Below, piece by piece: positions 8,513 through 16,689 of a stretch of DNA of 49,197 bases. Under the pieces are notes generated by a model that ran no database searches, was not told where the DNA came from, and saw only the letters and a program-made list of their open reading frames with translations. The stretch's first letter is position 1; each line of letters opens with the position of its first letter. Both the position numbers and the translations under genes were made by a program. The stretch is from DAOSVX01 sp964493665 (GTDB lineage: Bacteria > Bacillota_I > Bacilli_A > RF39 > UBA660), in assembly GCA_964493665.1 (NCBI GenBank), contig CAZBOZ010000006.1, positions 1 to 49,197 of the forward strand, written 5' to 3'.

Positions 8513-8761
8513 ATGAAAAAAATCCCTTTAAGGACATGTATAGTTACTAAAGAAAAGCTTGATAAAAGAGATTTAATTAGAATTGTTAAGGATAAAGCTG
8601 GTAATGTAAATATTGATTTAACTGGAAGAGCTAACGGTAGAGGTGTTTATTTAAAAAGAGATTTAAATGTTATTGATAAAGCGCCTAAATATTTACCAAG
8701 GGCTTTAGAGTGCGAGATAGACCCTAAAATATATGGAGAATTAGAAAAATTAATTAAGTAG
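8513..8761 (+). CDS. ylxR: YlxR family (DUF448) RNA-binding protein
   Basis: A small basic protein of 82 residues. Family hallmarks: the N-terminal PLRTCIVTKEKLDKRDLIRIV, and GRANGRGVYLKRD in the middle, equal to the family's GRGAYL segment. YlxR normally sits between nusA and infB; reported roles include RNA binding and, in Bacillus, RNase P modulation. Here the usual partner gene ylxQ (L7Ae-like) is absent and a dCMP deaminase follows. The start at 8513 is chosen because AGAGGA lies 8 bases upstream; the in-frame ATG at 8504 overlaps that site. Stop is TAG. Confidence 0.9.
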   Translation: MKKIPLRTCIVTKEKLDKRDLIRIVKDKAGNVNIDLTGRANGRGVYLKRDLNVIDKAPKYLPRALECEIDPKIYGELEKLIK

Positions 8762-8770
8762 GTGATTAAT

Positions 8771-9250
8771 ATGGTTAGACCTAATTGGGATGAATATTTT
8801 ATGTCAGTGGCATGTTTAATAGCTAAAAGAAGCTCTTGCATGTCAAGACAAGTTGGAGCAGTGATTGTAAAAGATAGAAATTCAATATCTTTTGGATATA
8901 ATGGCCCAGCAGCAGGAATAACTCATTGCGAAGATTTGGGAGGCTGTAGAAGAAGAAAAATGCCTAATTATAAAAGTGGCGCATATTTAGAATTATGCCC
9001 CGCTGCTCATGGAGAGCAAAACGCCATCGCTTTTGCTGCTAAAAATGGCATTAGTACTGATGGATGCTCTATTTATGTTAATACATTCCCTTGTAAGGAT
9101 TGTATGAATTCTATTATAAATAGTGGAATTAAAGAAGTAATTTATTTAGGAGAATATAATTCTGAACTAGCTAAAAGCATATGTAAAGAATCAGGAATAA
9201 AATTACGAAAATTTAAAGGCAAAAGTTTAGAAGAAATAGTTAATAACTAA
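8771..9250 (+). CDS. dCMP deaminase family protein
   Basis: Zinc-dependent deaminase converting dCMP to dUMP, feeding dTMP synthesis. The zinc site is complete: H80 and the proton-shuttle E82 in AAHGEQNAIAFAA, and C108 and C111 in FPCKDC. The family's extra N-terminal cysteine-containing insert (CEDLGGCRRRK) is present, and length (159 aa) matches ComEB/dCMP deaminases. The ATG at 8771 is preceded by AGGTGA; it starts 9 bases after ylxR. Its place in the nusA-infB operon, where ylxQ normally lies, is unusual and couples a nucleotide-pool enzyme to translation-initiation genes. A late-competence ComEB role cannot be excluded but no com genes are nearby. Confidence 0.9.
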   Translation: MVRPNWDEYFMSVACLIAKRSSCMSRQVGAVIVKDRNSISFGYNGPAAGITHCEDLGGCRRRKMPNYKSGAYLELCPAAHGEQNAIAFAAKNGISTDGCSIYVNTFPCKDCMNSIINSGIKEVIYLGEYNSELAKSICKESGIKLRKFKGKSLEEIVNN

Positions 9251-9269
9251 AAGAAAGTAGGTAAATACT

Positions 9270-11381
9270 ATGATGAATGTTAAGGAGTATGCTGCAGATG
9301 TTAAACTAACAGTTGCAGAAGTATTAAAAGAAGCTAAAAAGCTTGGTTTAGAAGCTAAAACAGCTGATGATATATTAAGTGAAGATGATATTATATTACT
9401 AGATAATATTGTTAATTTAATAAGTACCGAAGATGAAACTACTATTGATGAAGATATAATGATGGCAGAAAAAGTAGAAGATATTCTCGAAAACACTTAT
9501 ATTGAAGAATTAGATAAAGATTTACAAAAAGAAAAGTCAACTAAGAAAAGTGAATTAGAAAAAGATAGTGAATTCTTGAATAATAAGAAAGCTATGTATA
9601 AAAACAAAGAAAAGCTAAAACAAAATGATGGCGAAGAAAAAGATGTTATTTTATATAAAGATGGAATGTCTGTAGGTGAACTGGCTGTTACTTTAAAAGT
9701 AACTGGAGCTGAATTAGTAAAAAAATTAATTGGGTTAGGATTAATGAAATCGTTAAATGATCCATTAGATTTTGAAACTGCTGAGATTCTAGTTTTAGAT
9801 TATCAAAAAGTATTAAAAAAAGAAGAAACTAGAGATATATCTAACTTTGAAGAATATGAAATAGTAGATAAAGAAGAAGATTTAAAATCGAGACCTCCAG
9901 TTGTTACTATAATGGGTCATGTCGATCATGGTAAAACCACTTTGCTTGATTATATTAGACATTCTAATGTCGTGGCTGGTGAATCTGGTGGTATAACCCA
10001 ACACATTGGTGCTTACCAAATAAAATACGAAGAAAAGAAAATAACTTTTATAGATACTCCAGGACACGCAGCATTCACAGAAATGCGTGCACGTGGAGCC
10101 AAAGTAACTGATATAGTTATCATTATAGTAGCAGCTGATGATGGCGTAATGCCTCAAACCAAAGAAGCTATAGATCATGCTAGAAGTGCTAACGTGCCAA
10201 TTATTGTGGCTATTAATAAAATAGATAAACCAAATATTAATGTTGATCGTATTATGACAGAATTAGGTGAATTAAATATTATTCCGGAAGAATGGGGAGG
10301 AAATATCCCATTTGTAAAAATATCAGCTGTAACAGGTGAAGGAGTAAATTTATTACTTCAAAACATTTTGGCTATTGCCGAAGTTGAAAATTATCGAGCT
10401 AATCCTAATAGATATGCTGTAGGAACAGTTATAGAATCTAAATTAGATAAGAATATTGGTGGGGTAGCAACCTTATTAATTCAAAATGGATCTTTAAGAT
10501 TAGGAGATCCTGTAGCTGTCGGAACTACTTATGGTAAAGTAAGAACAATGAAAAACGATATAGGAGAAGATATAGTTATTAGTTATCCTTCGTCACCAGT
10601 ATCAATTACGGGCTTAAATGATATTCCAAGTGCTGGAGATAAATTTATGGCTTTTGAAAAAGAAAGCGAAGCTAAAGAAATAGCTACTAAAAGATTAAAC
10701 TTGCTAAAAGAAAGTAAAAGTAAAAGACAATCAGTTAATTTTGATGATTTATTTGCGCACATTAAATCCGGTAACAAAGAAATCAATGTAGTTTTAAAAG
10801 CTGATGTAAGAGGTAGCGAAGAAGCTGTTAAACAGTCTTTAGAAAAAATAGATGTTGAAGGCGTCAAAGTAAAAGTTATAAGAAGTGGTATTGGCAATAT
10901 AACGGAAAGTGATGTAGTTTTAGCAAGTGCATCTAATGCTATTGTGATTGGATTTAATGTAAATCCTAGTTCTATAACTAAAGAAGTAGCAAAAGGATAC
11001 AACGTAGAGATAAGACTTTATACTATTATATATAAAGTAGTAGAAGAAATGGAACTTGCTATGAAAGGTATGTTAGATCCACAGTTTGAAGAAAAACAAA
11101 TCGGGGAAGCCGAAGTATTACAATTGTTTAAATTTTCTAAAGTTGGAACAATAGCTGGTTGTATTGTAAGAGAAGGTCTTGTAAAAAGCAACTCTTTAGT
11201 AAGAATAATTCGTGATGGCTTAGTTATAGGAGAAGATAAAATAGCTAGTTTACAAAAAGAAAAAGCTTCTGTTAAAGAAATGAAAAAAGGATTTGAGTGT
11301 GGTATCACTTTAGAAAACTTTGATGATTTAAAAGAAAAAGATATTATTTCTTGTTACGAAATAGTTGAGGTAAAAAGATGA
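9270..11381 (+). CDS. infB: Translation initiation factor IF-2
   Basis: GTPase that brings initiator tRNA to the 30S subunit and promotes subunit joining. A short N-terminal helix-rich region (IF2_N-like, VKEYAADVKLTVAEVLKEAKKLG) is followed by a charged Lys/Glu linker and the second IF2_N segment (SVGELAVTLKVTGAELVKKLI). Then comes the G domain with GHVDHGKTT (from residue 216), DTPGHAAF and NKID, then beta-barrel domains. At 703 residues it is a short-form IF-2 like that of low-GC Gram-positives. The start has ATGATG at 9270 with AGTAGG upstream. The TGA stop overlaps the rbfA ATG (ATGA). Confidence 0.98.
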   Translation: MMNVKEYAADVKLTVAEVLKEAKKLGLEAKTADDILSEDDIILLDNIVNLISTEDETTIDEDIMMAEKVEDILENTYIEELDKDLQKEKSTKKSELEKDSEFLNNKKAMYKNKEKLKQNDGEEKDVILYKDGMSVGELAVTLKVTGAELVKKLIGLGLMKSLNDPLDFETAEILVLDYQKVLKKEETRDISNFEEYEIVDKEEDLKSRPPVVTIMGHVDHGKTTLLDYIRHSNVVAGESGGITQHIGAYQIKYEEKKITFIDTPGHAAFTEMRARGAKVTDIVIIIVAADDGVMPQTKEAIDHARSANVPIIVAINKIDKPNINVDRIMTELGELNIIPEEWGGNIPFVKISAVTGEGVNLLLQNILAIAEVENYRANPNRYAVGTVIESKLDKNIGGVATLLIQNGSLRLGDPVAVGTTYGKVRTMKNDIGEDIVISYPSSPVSITGLNDIPSAGDKFMAFEKESEAKEIATKRLNLLKESKSKRQSVNFDDLFAHIKSGNKEINVVLKADVRGSEEAVKQSLEKIDVEGVKVKVIRSGIGNITESDVVLASASNAIVIGFNVNPSSITKEVAKGYNVEIRLYTIIYKVVEEMELAMKGMLDPQFEEKQIGEAEVLQLFKFSKVGTIAGCIVREGLVKSNSLVRIIRDGLVIGEDKIASLQKEKASVKEMKKGFECGITLENFDDLKEKDIISCYEIVEVKR

Positions 11382-11728
11382 GAGATTTAAAGCTAAAAAG
11401 AATTGCTTCATCTATTTCTAAAGAAGTAAGTATTATAATTGCTAATGAAGCAAAAGACAGTTTACTTAAAACAATAACTATTACTGGCTGTGATGTAAAC
11501 AATGATTTAAGTATCGCTAAAATTTATTTTACTAGTATTTTAGATGTTTCTAAAGAAGCTTTAGAAAAAGAAGTTAATGAAGCCAGTTCTTATATTCGTA
11601 AAGAACTAGCCAATAAAATAGAAATAAGGCATACTCCTCAATTACTATTTAAATTTGATGAATCAGTTGAATACGGCAATAAAATAGAAGAACTAATTAA
11701 AGAAATTCATAAAGAAGATCAAAAATGA
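11378..11728 (+). CDS. rbfA: 30S ribosome-binding factor A
   Basis: Late 30S assembly factor with a KH-like fold that binds near 16S helix 1. The sequence shows the family pattern: an N-terminal KLKRIASSISKEVSIII helix, the TGCDVNNDLSIAKIYFTS strand pair, and IRKELANKIEIRHTPQLLFKFDESVEYG near the end. Length is normal at 116 aa. It overlaps infB and truB by four bases on each side (ATGA both times), the classic translational coupling of infB-rbfA-truB. Confidence 0.96.
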   Translation: MRDLKLKRIASSISKEVSIIIANEAKDSLLKTITITGCDVNNDLSIAKIYFTSILDVSKEALEKEVNEASSYIRKELANKIEIRHTPQLLFKFDESVEYGNKIEELIKEIHKEDQK

Positions 11729-12570
11729 ATGGTCTATTAGTTATAAATAAAGAATCAGGATTTACTAGCAGAGATGTAGTTAATCAAGTGTGTAAGGCAC
11801 TTAATACCAAAAAAATAGGTCATACTGGTACTTTGGATCCTATGGCTACTGGAGTATTAGTTCTTTGTGTTGGTAAATATACTAAATTAGTTGATTTTAT
11901 AACTAATGGTGATAAAGAATATATAGCTAGCTTTAAAATAGGAATTAAAACTGATACTGGAGATATTACTGGTAAAGTTATTGAAGAAAAAGAATCTTTT
12001 ATAGAAATTAAACAAATAAAAGAAGTATTTAACAATTTCCCCAAATCATATAATCAAGAAGTACCTATTTATTCTGCAGTTAAAATAAAAGGTAAAAAAC
12101 TATATCAGTATGCTAGAGCTAATGAAAAAGTTGATTTGCCATCAAGAAAAGTAGAAATAAAAGAGTTAGAACTTCTTGGTTTTGAAAAAAACATTGTGAC
12201 TTTTAGAGCAATTGTATCAAAAGGTACTTATATTAGAAGCTTGATAAACGATATTTGTAATAATTTAAATACAATTGGTACAATGACTTCTTTAATTAGA
12301 ACAAGGCAAGGCAGTTTTTTAATTGATAATGCATTTACAGTAAAAGAAGTGGAAAATAATAAATACAAATTTATTACTAAAGAAGAATTATTTCAAAATT
12401 ACGAGCAAAGAGAAATAGCTGGTGACTATTTAAATAAAATAAAAAATGGTGTGTTAATTAATTATGATTTTGAAGATTATGTTGTTTTTATATATGAAAA
12501 TCAAATTGTAGCTATTTATGAACAATATAAAAAAGATCCCAAATTAGCAAAACCATTAATAATATTTTAA
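11725..12570 (+). CDS. truB: tRNA pseudouridine(55) synthase TruB
   Basis: Makes the T-loop pseudouridine at tRNA position 55. The catalytic aspartate is D38 in GTLDPMATGVL, and the N-terminal GLLVINKESGFTS motif and later KGTYIRSLINDI are typical. At 281 residues it has the core domain and a short C-terminal tail rather than a full PUA domain. It is the last gene of the rimP-truB operon; a terminator follows. Confidence 0.96.
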   Translation: MNGLLVINKESGFTSRDVVNQVCKALNTKKIGHTGTLDPMATGVLVLCVGKYTKLVDFITNGDKEYIASFKIGIKTDTGDITGKVIEEKESFIEIKQIKEVFNNFPKSYNQEVPIYSAVKIKGKKLYQYARANEKVDLPSRKVEIKELELLGFEKNIVTFRAIVSKGTYIRSLINDICNNLNTIGTMTSLIRTRQGSFLIDNAFTVKEVENNKYKFITKEELFQNYEQREIAGDYLNKIKNGVLINYDFEDYVVFIYENQIVAIYEQYKKDPKLAKPLIIF

Positions 12571-12575
12571 ATAAT

Positions 12576-12597
12576 AAGGACTAGAAATAGTCTTTTT
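12576..12597 (+). terminator. Intrinsic terminator of the rimP-truB operon
   Basis: An 8-pair stem built on GACTA/TAGTC with one G-U pair and a 4-base loop, followed by TTTTT. Confidence 0.75.
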
Positions 12598-12622
12598 ATT
12601 TGTTTAATAAACATTTATTTTC

Positions 12623-12650
12623 TGTTATAATTAAAAAGGTGATAACAATG
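12623..12650 (+). promoter_or_regulatory. Compact promoter-RBS module of murD
   Basis: TGT-TATAAT (extended -10; TATAAT 12626-12631), six bases, GGTGAT (12638-12643), then ATG at 12648. The predicted start coincides with the first G of the Shine-Dalgarno. Confidence 0.65.
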
Positions 12651-13988
12651 TTTGAAAATAAAAAGATATTTATTTTAGGTATGGCTAGAAGTGGCTATGA
12701 GGCTGCTAAAATATTAGCTAAAAGAAATAATCAGATTGTAATAAATGATAAAAACGCTGATCAAGACTCTAAACATATTAAAGAATTAGAAAAACTTGGT
12801 GTTAAAGTTGTTCTAGGAGATCATCCTGATGATTTATTAGATGATTCTTTTGATTATATAATAAAGAACCCTGGTATTCATTTTGATCATAAATATCTTT
12901 TATATGCTATTCGTCATAAAATAAAAATAATAAATGAAATAGAAATGGCTTACCACTTGTTACCTAAAGATGTTAAAATGATAGCTATAACTGGTACTAA
13001 TGGCAAAACAACTACAACTAGTTTAACTTATGAAATATTGAAAGAATGTTTTGGTAAAAAAGTTCATTTAGCAGGTAATATTGGTTTTCCTTTGTGTAGT
13101 GTTTTAAACAAAGTTAAATCTGGGGATATAATTGTTATGGAAATAGGTGTTCCTCAACTTCATGATATGTATGACTATAAAGCTGATATAGCTGTTTTAA
13201 CTAATATTTTTGAAGCCCATTTAGATATGTTTAAAACAAGAAGATATTATAATCAAAATAAGAAAAGAATATTTAACAATCAAACTAAAAATGATGTTGC
13301 TATAGTAAACAGGACCAATAAAGATGCGTATAAATTATCTAAAGGCATAAAAGCTACTACTAAGTATTTTTCTAGTAAAAAGAAAATAAAAGGATGCTAC
13401 TTAAAAGATGAAAATCTTTACTATTATGACGAATTAATTATTGCTACTAAAGATATAAAACTACAAGGAATTCATAATTATGAAAATGCTATGTGTGCGG
13501 TTATGATAGCTAAAGAGTTAGATATTCCCACAACGATAATTGCTAGTATTTTAAAAGAATTTAGTGGGGTAGAACATCGTATTGAGTTCGTTAGAAATTT
13601 AAATGGCAAATTATTCTATAATGATTCTAAAGCCACTAATATAAAAGCGACACAGACAGCTTTAAGTGCTTTTAATAAACCTACAATATTACTTTTGGGT
13701 GGCCAGGAAAGAACTCAAAATTTTTATGATTTGAAGAATTATTTAAAGCATGTAGTATATGTCATTGCTTATGGAGAATGTAAAAATAGAATTAAAAAAG
13801 AAATAGAAGATATGCGTATCAAAGTAATTTTAGTTAATGAACTAAAAGAAGCTGTTAAATTCGCTAATAAAAATAGTGAGTCTGGTGATGTAATTTTACT
13901 ATCTCCAGCTTCAGCTTCTTGGGATCAATATGAAAGTTTTGAAATTAGAGGCCAAGAATTTAAAGGAATAGTTAACAAATTAAATTGA
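12648..13988 (+). CDS. murD: UDP-N-acetylmuramoyl-L-alanine--D-glutamate ligase
   Basis: Cytoplasmic peptidoglycan precursor ligase that adds D-Glu to UDP-MurNAc-L-Ala. Domains: an N-terminal Rossmann-like UDP-binding domain (FILGMARSGYEAAKIL), the central Mur ATPase domain with P-loop GTNGKTTT at residues 116-123, and a C-terminal ligase domain with GVEHRIEFV and NDSKATN. The length of 446 aa is normal. The ATG at 12648 is used because it alone has correctly spaced GGTGAT; further upstream in-frame starts would lie inside the promoter. It stands alone rather than in a division-cell-wall cluster, with its own promoter. Confidence 0.95.
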   Translation: MFENKKIFILGMARSGYEAAKILAKRNNQIVINDKNADQDSKHIKELEKLGVKVVLGDHPDDLLDDSFDYIIKNPGIHFDHKYLLYAIRHKIKIINEIEMAYHLLPKDVKMIAITGTNGKTTTTSLTYEILKECFGKKVHLAGNIGFPLCSVLNKVKSGDIIVMEIGVPQLHDMYDYKADIAVLTNIFEAHLDMFKTRRYYNQNKKRIFNNQTKNDVAIVNRTNKDAYKLSKGIKATTKYFSSKKKIKGCYLKDENLYYYDELIIATKDIKLQGIHNYENAMCAVMIAKELDIPTTIIASILKEFSGVEHRIEFVRNLNGKLFYNDSKATNIKATQTALSAFNKPTILLLGGQERTQNFYDLKNYLKHVVYVIAYGECKNRIKKEIEDMRIKVILVNELKEAVKFANKNSESGDVILLSPASASWDQYESFEIRGQEFKGIVNKLN

Positions 13989-13992
13989 TGTG

Positions 13993-14001
13993 TGTTATCA
14001 T
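13993..14001 (+). promoter_or_regulatory. Extended -10 for the 14023 gene
   Basis: TGT-TATCAT immediately after the murD stop; an AAAGGG Shine-Dalgarno follows. No clear -35 is seen. Confidence 0.5.
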
Positions 14002-14022
14002 ATTTATGAAAGGGTAATATAA

Positions 14023-14547
14023 ATGAAAAAAGATAGTTTAAGAAAAGTGCCTTTAAAAAATTATGCTATAGCTTTTTTAGTCCTATTAGGTATTGTAATA
14101 GTTACTTTTTATATCAAAAAAGTTTATGAATTAAGCGTCGAAAACAAACTTTCACAAAGCGTTTTGTCAAGATTAGTTGGAGAAGTTAAATATGATGAAG
14201 TTGAAAACGTTTTATTAGAAAAAACTTCTGACTATTTTATATATATTAGTTATACTAGCAATAAAGATACTTATAATTTAGAAAATGAATTAAAAGATAT
14301 AATTTCTAAATATGAAATAGAAGCCAATTTTTACTATTTAAATGTTACTAATGACTTAGAGGAAACTAATTTTATTGCAAATTTAAATACTAAATTAGGT
14401 TCTAATATTGGGAGCATTAATAGCCTACCAGTTATTTTATATTATCAAAACAATACTTTAAAAGACTATATATCTAGTTATAATGATTTATTTAATATAA
14501 GCGATTTTGAAGCTTTATTAATAAATAATGGCTATCAAGAAAAATAA
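14023..14547 (+). CDS. Membrane-anchored thioredoxin-fold protein without a CXXC motif
   Basis: A 174-residue protein with a short basic N-terminus, one membrane segment (about residues 15-34), and an extracytoplasmic domain. That domain has a thioredoxin-like order: strand DYFIYIS, helix, strand ANFYYLNVT, then SLPVILYY, which looks like the cis-proline strand of thioredoxins, then a C-terminal helix. Where thioredoxins have CXXC there is only YTSNKDT, and the mature domain has no cysteine, so redox catalysis is not expected. Similar cysteine-free proteins in Firmicutes are of unknown role. The fold call is inference from pattern only. A terminator follows directly. Confidence 0.6.
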   Translation: MKKDSLRKVPLKNYAIAFLVLLGIVIVTFYIKKVYELSVENKLSQSVLSRLVGEVKYDEVENVLLEKTSDYFIYISYTSNKDTYNLENELKDIISKYEIEANFYYLNVTNDLEETNFIANLNTKLGSNIGSINSLPVILYYQNNTLKDYISSYNDLFNISDFEALLINNGYQEK

Positions 14548-14567
14548 ACTTCTTAATGAAGTTTTTT
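14546..14567 (+). terminator. Intrinsic terminator after the 14023 gene
   Basis: A perfect 7-bp stem (AAACTTC/GAAGTTT) overlapping the stop codon, loop TTAAT, and a T-run of six. Confidence 0.8.
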
Positions 14568-14580
14568 GTTGGGAGAATTT

Positions 14581-15087
14581 ATGTTAAATATTGTTTTATT
14601 TGAACCAGAAATCCCAGGTAATACTGGAAATATAATGAGAACATGTGCTGGCACTGAAGCCAAGCTTCATTTAATTGAACCATTAGGTTTTTCTTTAAAT
14701 GAAAAAACTATTAAAAGAAGTGGAGTTAATTATAATGAATTTTGTGAATACCAAACATATTTAGATATAGATGATTTTTTTAATAAAAACAAAGGAACTT
14801 ATTATTTTTTAACTAGATATGCCACCAAAAGCTATACTGATGTTGATTTTAGCAACAGTAATGAAAACATTTATTTAATATTTGGTAAAGAGAGTACGGG
14901 CATTCCTAAAGAAATATTATCTAAAAATATTGATAAATGTTTAAGAATACCAACTAATAATAATATAAGAGCTTTAAATTTAAGTAATAGTGTTGCTATT
15001 GTTTTATTTGAAGCTTTAAGACAACAAAAGTTTAATGATTTATTAGTTTATGATACTCAAAAAGGAAAAGATTATTTACAAAGTTAA
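14581..15087 (+). CDS. trmL: tRNA (cytidine(34)-2'-O)-methyltransferase TrmL
   Basis: SPOUT-class methyltransferase that methylates the ribose of the wobble base of tRNA-Leu isoacceptors. The N-terminal LFEPEIPGNTGNIMRTCAGT, the IFGKESTGIPKE loop, and the C-terminal knot RIPTNNNIRALNLSNSVAIVLFEALRQ give a clear family match. At 168 aa the length is normal. The ATG at 14581 has GGGAG five bases upstream; an in-frame TTG at 14566 lies ahead of that site and is rejected. The stop is close to the promoter of the next unit. Confidence 0.93.
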   Translation: MLNIVLFEPEIPGNTGNIMRTCAGTEAKLHLIEPLGFSLNEKTIKRSGVNYNEFCEYQTYLDIDDFFNKNKGTYYFLTRYATKSYTDVDFSNSNENIYLIFGKESTGIPKEILSKNIDKCLRIPTNNNIRALNLSNSVAIVLFEALRQQKFNDLLVYDTQKGKDYLQS

Positions 15088-15102
15088 AATTATTGCTATA
15101 AT
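15075..15102 (+). promoter_or_regulatory. Promoter of the interrupted 15126 gene
   Basis: TTTACA, 16 bases, TATAAT with TGC before the -10. AGGAGG follows at 15115-15120, correctly spaced from ATG 15126. The expression signals are intact although the reading frame is not. Confidence 0.7.
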
Positions 15103-15125
15103 AAATATTTATATAGGAGGTTTTG

Positions 15126-15887
15126 ATGAGAAAAGTAGATTTAAATAATCCAAGAAATAAAGAACTTATTGAAAAATTAAAAGAAGGTACGGGGTTACAT
15201 ACTCCTGGGGCTTTAAGAATTGGAGAAGTCAAAGAAATTTATTATAACCTATCTAAAAGTAATTATTTTATAAATGCTATTATGCCCAAAAGAAGTGGTA
15301 GGATAGTTGATGGAAAACCAGATGGTGAGTATTTTAATCAAAAGGCCTTTGTATCAGCTTATTAGTCAAAAGAAAATGATAGAATTGAATGTGCTACAGT
15401 AATTCATGATGCTACTTTTATTCCGGTAAAGGGTAGTGACATGTTAGGAATATTAACTTCACCAAACGAAGATATGATGACTTATAGTATTGGACAGAGT
15501 ATAAATAATAATAGTCCAATCCATTTTGAAAATGGATTAGCAGTTTTAACTTTTGAATGGGATCCAGAAGATTTTAAAAAAGAACCTCAAAATCGTGGTC
15601 CAGAAGTAAGACTTGATGAAAAGGCTGATCCAGCTTTTAGTTTAACACGAAAATTCTTTTATATAGTTGTAGATGAAAAAGGAATCCCTAAAGGCCAAAT
15701 CTATGACTCAACGACAAATCAATATATTAATATAGATTCTATCCCATCTTTAGCTATTTTTGAAGAAGGATTTATTTCTAGATTAACTAGCCAAGCTAAT
15801 GAAGCTCAAAAAGAGGTTGTTAAAAGAAACGCTTATTTATTGAGGCTTGCTGATAGTTCCACTAAAACATTCTTAATAAAACGCTAA
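15126..15887 (+). pseudogene. Unknown gene interrupted by one in-frame TAG at 15363-15365
   Basis: From ATG 15126 to the TAA at 15885-15887 the frame holds 253 codons with a single interruption, TAG at codon 80. Reading continues in the same frame on both sides with ordinary composition (upstream ...NQKAFVSAY, downstream SKENDRIECATVIHD...), so no frameshift is involved. Promoter, AGGAGG site and terminator are all intact. The product is not recognised: it has no signal peptide or membrane segment, and appears to be a soluble mixed-fold protein ending in a charged helix. Other genes here end in TAG, so the codon is not generally reassigned. A recent nonsense mutation, a strain variant or a base-call error are the simple explanations; programmed readthrough is possible. 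An in-frame ATG at 15441 could start a shorter product but has no clear Shine-Dalgarno. Confidence 0.75.
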
Positions 15888-15921
15888 AAAAAGTGTCAAC
15901 TAAAAAAGGTTGACACTTTTT
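15888..15921 (+). terminator. Strong intrinsic terminator, overlaps the rpsP -35
   Basis: A perfect 13-bp stem (AAAAAGTGTCAAC paired with its complement at 15909-15921) with an 8-base loop, ending in a T-run. Its right arm contains TTGACA, used as the next promoter's -35. Confidence 0.9.
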
Positions 15922-15938
15922 ATTTATTTTGGTATATT
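15910..15938 (+). promoter_or_regulatory. Promoter of rpsP-khpA
   Basis: Perfect TTGACA (15910-15915), 17 bases, TATATT preceded by TGG. The -35 is part of the upstream terminator's right arm. AGGAGG follows before ATG 15966. Confidence 0.8.
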
Positions 15939-15965
15939 TGTTTAGTAAAAAAAGGAGGAATTGTT

Positions 15966-16367
15966 ATGGCCGTAAAATTAAGATTAAGAAGAATGGGAGC
16001 TAAAAAAAGACCATTTTATCGTATAGTGGCAGCTGATTCAAGAAGCCCAAGAGATGGGAGATTTATTGAAGTGGTTGGAACTTATAACCCAATTGACAAA
16101 AAAAATGAAATAATTCTTGATGAAGAAAAAATTATGAATTGGTTATCTAAAGGAGCTCAACCTACTGATACTGTTAAAAGTATTTTAACTAAAAATGGTT
16201 TAATAGCAAAATTTAAAGCTTCAACTACAAAGAAAACTGTTAAAAAAGAAAAAGTTGTAGTAAAAGAAGAAGTAAAAGAAGTTAAGAAACCAGTTAAAAA
16301 GGCAACTTCTAAAACTACAACCAAAAAAGCTCCAGTTAAAAAAACAACTAAAAAAGTAGGTAAGTAA
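15966..16367 (+). CDS. rpsP: 30S ribosomal protein S16 with Lys-rich C-terminal tail
   Basis: The core (about residues 1-82) is standard S16: AVKLRLRRMGAKKRPFYRIVAADSRSPRDGRFIE is family sequence (positions 15969-16070), ending with GAQPTDTVKSILTKNGL. After it comes a tail of about 50 residues built from Lys, Val, Thr and Ala (VKKP, TTKK, APVKK), absent from most S16 proteins. It contains ASTTKKTVKK, also found in the tail of L20 in this window and encoded there by nearly the same DNA. The tail is probably disordered and RNA-binding (inference). khpA follows one base after the stop. Confidence 0.96.
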   Translation: MAVKLRLRRMGAKKRPFYRIVAADSRSPRDGRFIEVVGTYNPIDKKNEIILDEEKIMNWLSKGAQPTDTVKSILTKNGLIAKFKASTTKKTVKKEKVVVKEEVKEVKKPVKKATSKTTTKKAPVKKTTKKVGK

Positions 16368-16368
16368 T

Positions 16369-16617
16369 ATGACATTGGTAGAATTTACTGAAAAATTAGT
16401 TAAGGACTTGGTAAAAGAACCAGATATGGTTAAAGTAGAAGAATTTAAAAAAGAAGATGAAAGCGCAATCCTAGAAATAATTGTTCATGAAAGTGATATG
16501 GGAGCAATTATTGGTAAAGGTGGCAAGATGGCATCTTCAATTAGAATAATTGTTCAAGCTTATGCATATCTACATAATATGAAACATGTAAATATAAATA
16601 TAGATTCTTTTAAATAA
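16369..16617 (+). CDS. khpA: KhpA, KH-domain RNA-binding protein
   Basis: A small protein of 82 residues made of a single KH domain, with the GxxG loop as IIGKGGKMASSIR around residues 46-58. KhpA normally forms a complex with KhpB/Jag and affects cell elongation and division in Gram-positives. It is encoded one base after rpsP, the usual position, but the genes that normally follow (rimM, trmD, rplS) are not here: transcription stops at a hairpin and cdsA follows. Confidence 0.92.
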   Translation: MTLVEFTEKLVKDLVKEPDMVKVEEFKKEDESAILEIIVHESDMGAIIGKGGKMASSIRIIVQAYAYLHNMKHVNINIDSFK

Positions 16618-16628
16618 GAGTCTTTTTT
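16603..16628 (+). terminator. Intrinsic terminator after khpA
   Basis: A 7-bp stem (GATTCTT/AAGAGTC, one G-U pair) that overlaps the last codons and stop of khpA, followed by six T. Confidence 0.65.
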
Positions 16629-16629
16629 A

Positions 16630-16658
16630 TTGTTTTTTTAAGACCCGAATAGTATAAT
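16630..16658 (+). promoter_or_regulatory. Promoter of cdsA-rasP
   Basis: TTGTTT, 17 bases, TATAAT (16653-16658). Confidence 0.6.
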
Positions 16659-16689
16659 CAAGGAAGAAGCCTATTAGGAAATGGTGAAT

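Noticed and set aside
15363..15365. TAG as a sense codon in this organism
   Set aside because: rpoC, ylxR and the 19764 gene end in TAG at the expected protein length, so TAG is a normal stop.
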